From assembly GCA_000507305.1 (NCBI GenBank), contig DF239017.1, forward strand, positions 436,927 through 500,926: a stretch of DNA of 64,000 nucleotides, in the 5' to 3' direction. The position numbers and the translations under genes were made by a program. This DNA is from Breviolum minutum Mf 1.05b.01. Lineage: Eukaryota > Sar > Dinophyceae > Suessiales > Symbiodiniaceae. Shown here piece by piece: positions 63,538-64,000 of the stretch; the first letter of the stretch is position 1; each line of letters starts with the position of its first letter. The notes below the pieces were generated by a model. The model was given only the letters and a program-made list of their open reading frames with translations. It searched no databases and was not told the origin of the DNA.

Positions 63538-64000
63538 TTTGGAACGGCATTCCTCCAGAATCAGTTGAACATCAAAAACATAAAACTTGCATTTCAATAC
63601 TTTTGCAAAACGTGAATTTGAAATGTTTGGCACGGCACTCAGCCAGAACCATTTTGATAATAAAAAATAAAATATATTAAAATATCAAAATGATTTAATA
63701 TTTTAAAATATTTTACCTTTAAGATATTAAAGTAATTAGTAAAATATTTGGGGCGGCATTCCCCCAGAACCATTTTAATATTAAAATATTAAAATAAATT
63801 AAAATATTTTAATATTAAAATATTTTAATATTTTAATATTTTAAAGGTAAAAAATATTAAAATATTAAAATATTTGGGGCGGCATTCTTCCAGAACCATT
63901 TTAATATCAAAATATTAAAATAAATTAAAATATTAAAAAATCAAAATATTTTAATATTTTAATATTTTAAAGGTAAAAAATATTAAAATATTAAAATATT
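63538..64000. repeat. AT-palindromic satellite, period ~121-126 bp, open at window end
   Basis: A GC box TTTGGGGCGGCATTC..CCAGAACC begins at 63538, 63626, 63747 and 63873 (spacings 88, 121 and 126). The spacers are almost pure A/T, made of AATATTTTAATATTTT palindromes plus a TTTAAAGGTAAAAAATATT word. The array continues beyond the window. Confidence 0.9.

Overview
This window looks like non-coding DNA from a repeat-rich eukaryotic nuclear genome. No continuous protein gene can be called with confidence. The longest open frame starting at ATG is 178 codons. With AT-rich DNA, six frames and 64 kb, a frame of that length is about what chance gives. I saw no rRNA, tRNA, CRISPR array, bacterial operon structure or recognisable transposase or reverse transcriptase. 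The organism is not identified. A large-genome protist, possibly a dinoflagellate, is my best guess. It rests on very sparse coding sequence, dense short inverted-repeat elements, and degenerate ~20-bp arrays whose minus-strand translation (FTPK, FYTK, LHQ words) I recall, without being able to check, from Symbiodiniaceae protein predictions.

Bases 1 to about 57,780 are a mosaic of short non-autonomous inverted-repeat (MITE-like) elements of 70 to 240 bp. I sort about 90 copies or fragments into recurring families, named here by letter. A has ends CTAGGTGGTGGTTTC and a 4-bp target duplication. B has ends like CTCCCTGAAACTAAC and a TA target. C has ends CCCATAGGATCC and a 3-bp target. D has ends GAGCAATGAAAAA / TTTTCGTGGCTC. 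E has ends CAAGGTGGGCCCC. F has ends GGATGTCCCAGG, with one clean 8-bp duplication. G has ends CTTGGAGGATCATCC. H has ends CTGTTGATGG and a TA target. I has ends around CAACACACC. J has ends CCCTAAGAATCC. Several single or paired foldbacks accompany them. Nested copies give both the target duplications and a relative age order. All 18 scored copies and fragments of A lie in one orientation, as do all 7 of D, while B, C, G and H occur in both. This is the most unusual signal in the window.

Small stop-poor patches, two of them clearly GC-richer than their surroundings, lie at 3.8-4.65, 8.93-9.76, 35.97-36.57, 38.61-38.81, 48.6-49.3 and 52.1-52.75 kb. They could be exons or decayed genes on the plus strand, but in most of them several frames are open in turn, so no product can be assigned. 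A 118-bp tandem repeat and a 15-bp minisatellite with an assembly gap (321 N) lie at 37.5-38.3 kb.

From about 57.8 kb to the end the character changes. The inverted-repeat families stop and the DNA becomes a succession of diverged tandem arrays. These are two blocks of TTTGGTGTAAA-type ~20-bp units, a GGTCTAGAATG repeat with a 451-bp higher-order period between them, a ~600-bp structure with ~240-bp inverted arms, a GGTTCC-rich repeat, a degenerate fragment field, and finally an AT-palindromic satellite with a period near 121-126 bp that runs off the window edge.
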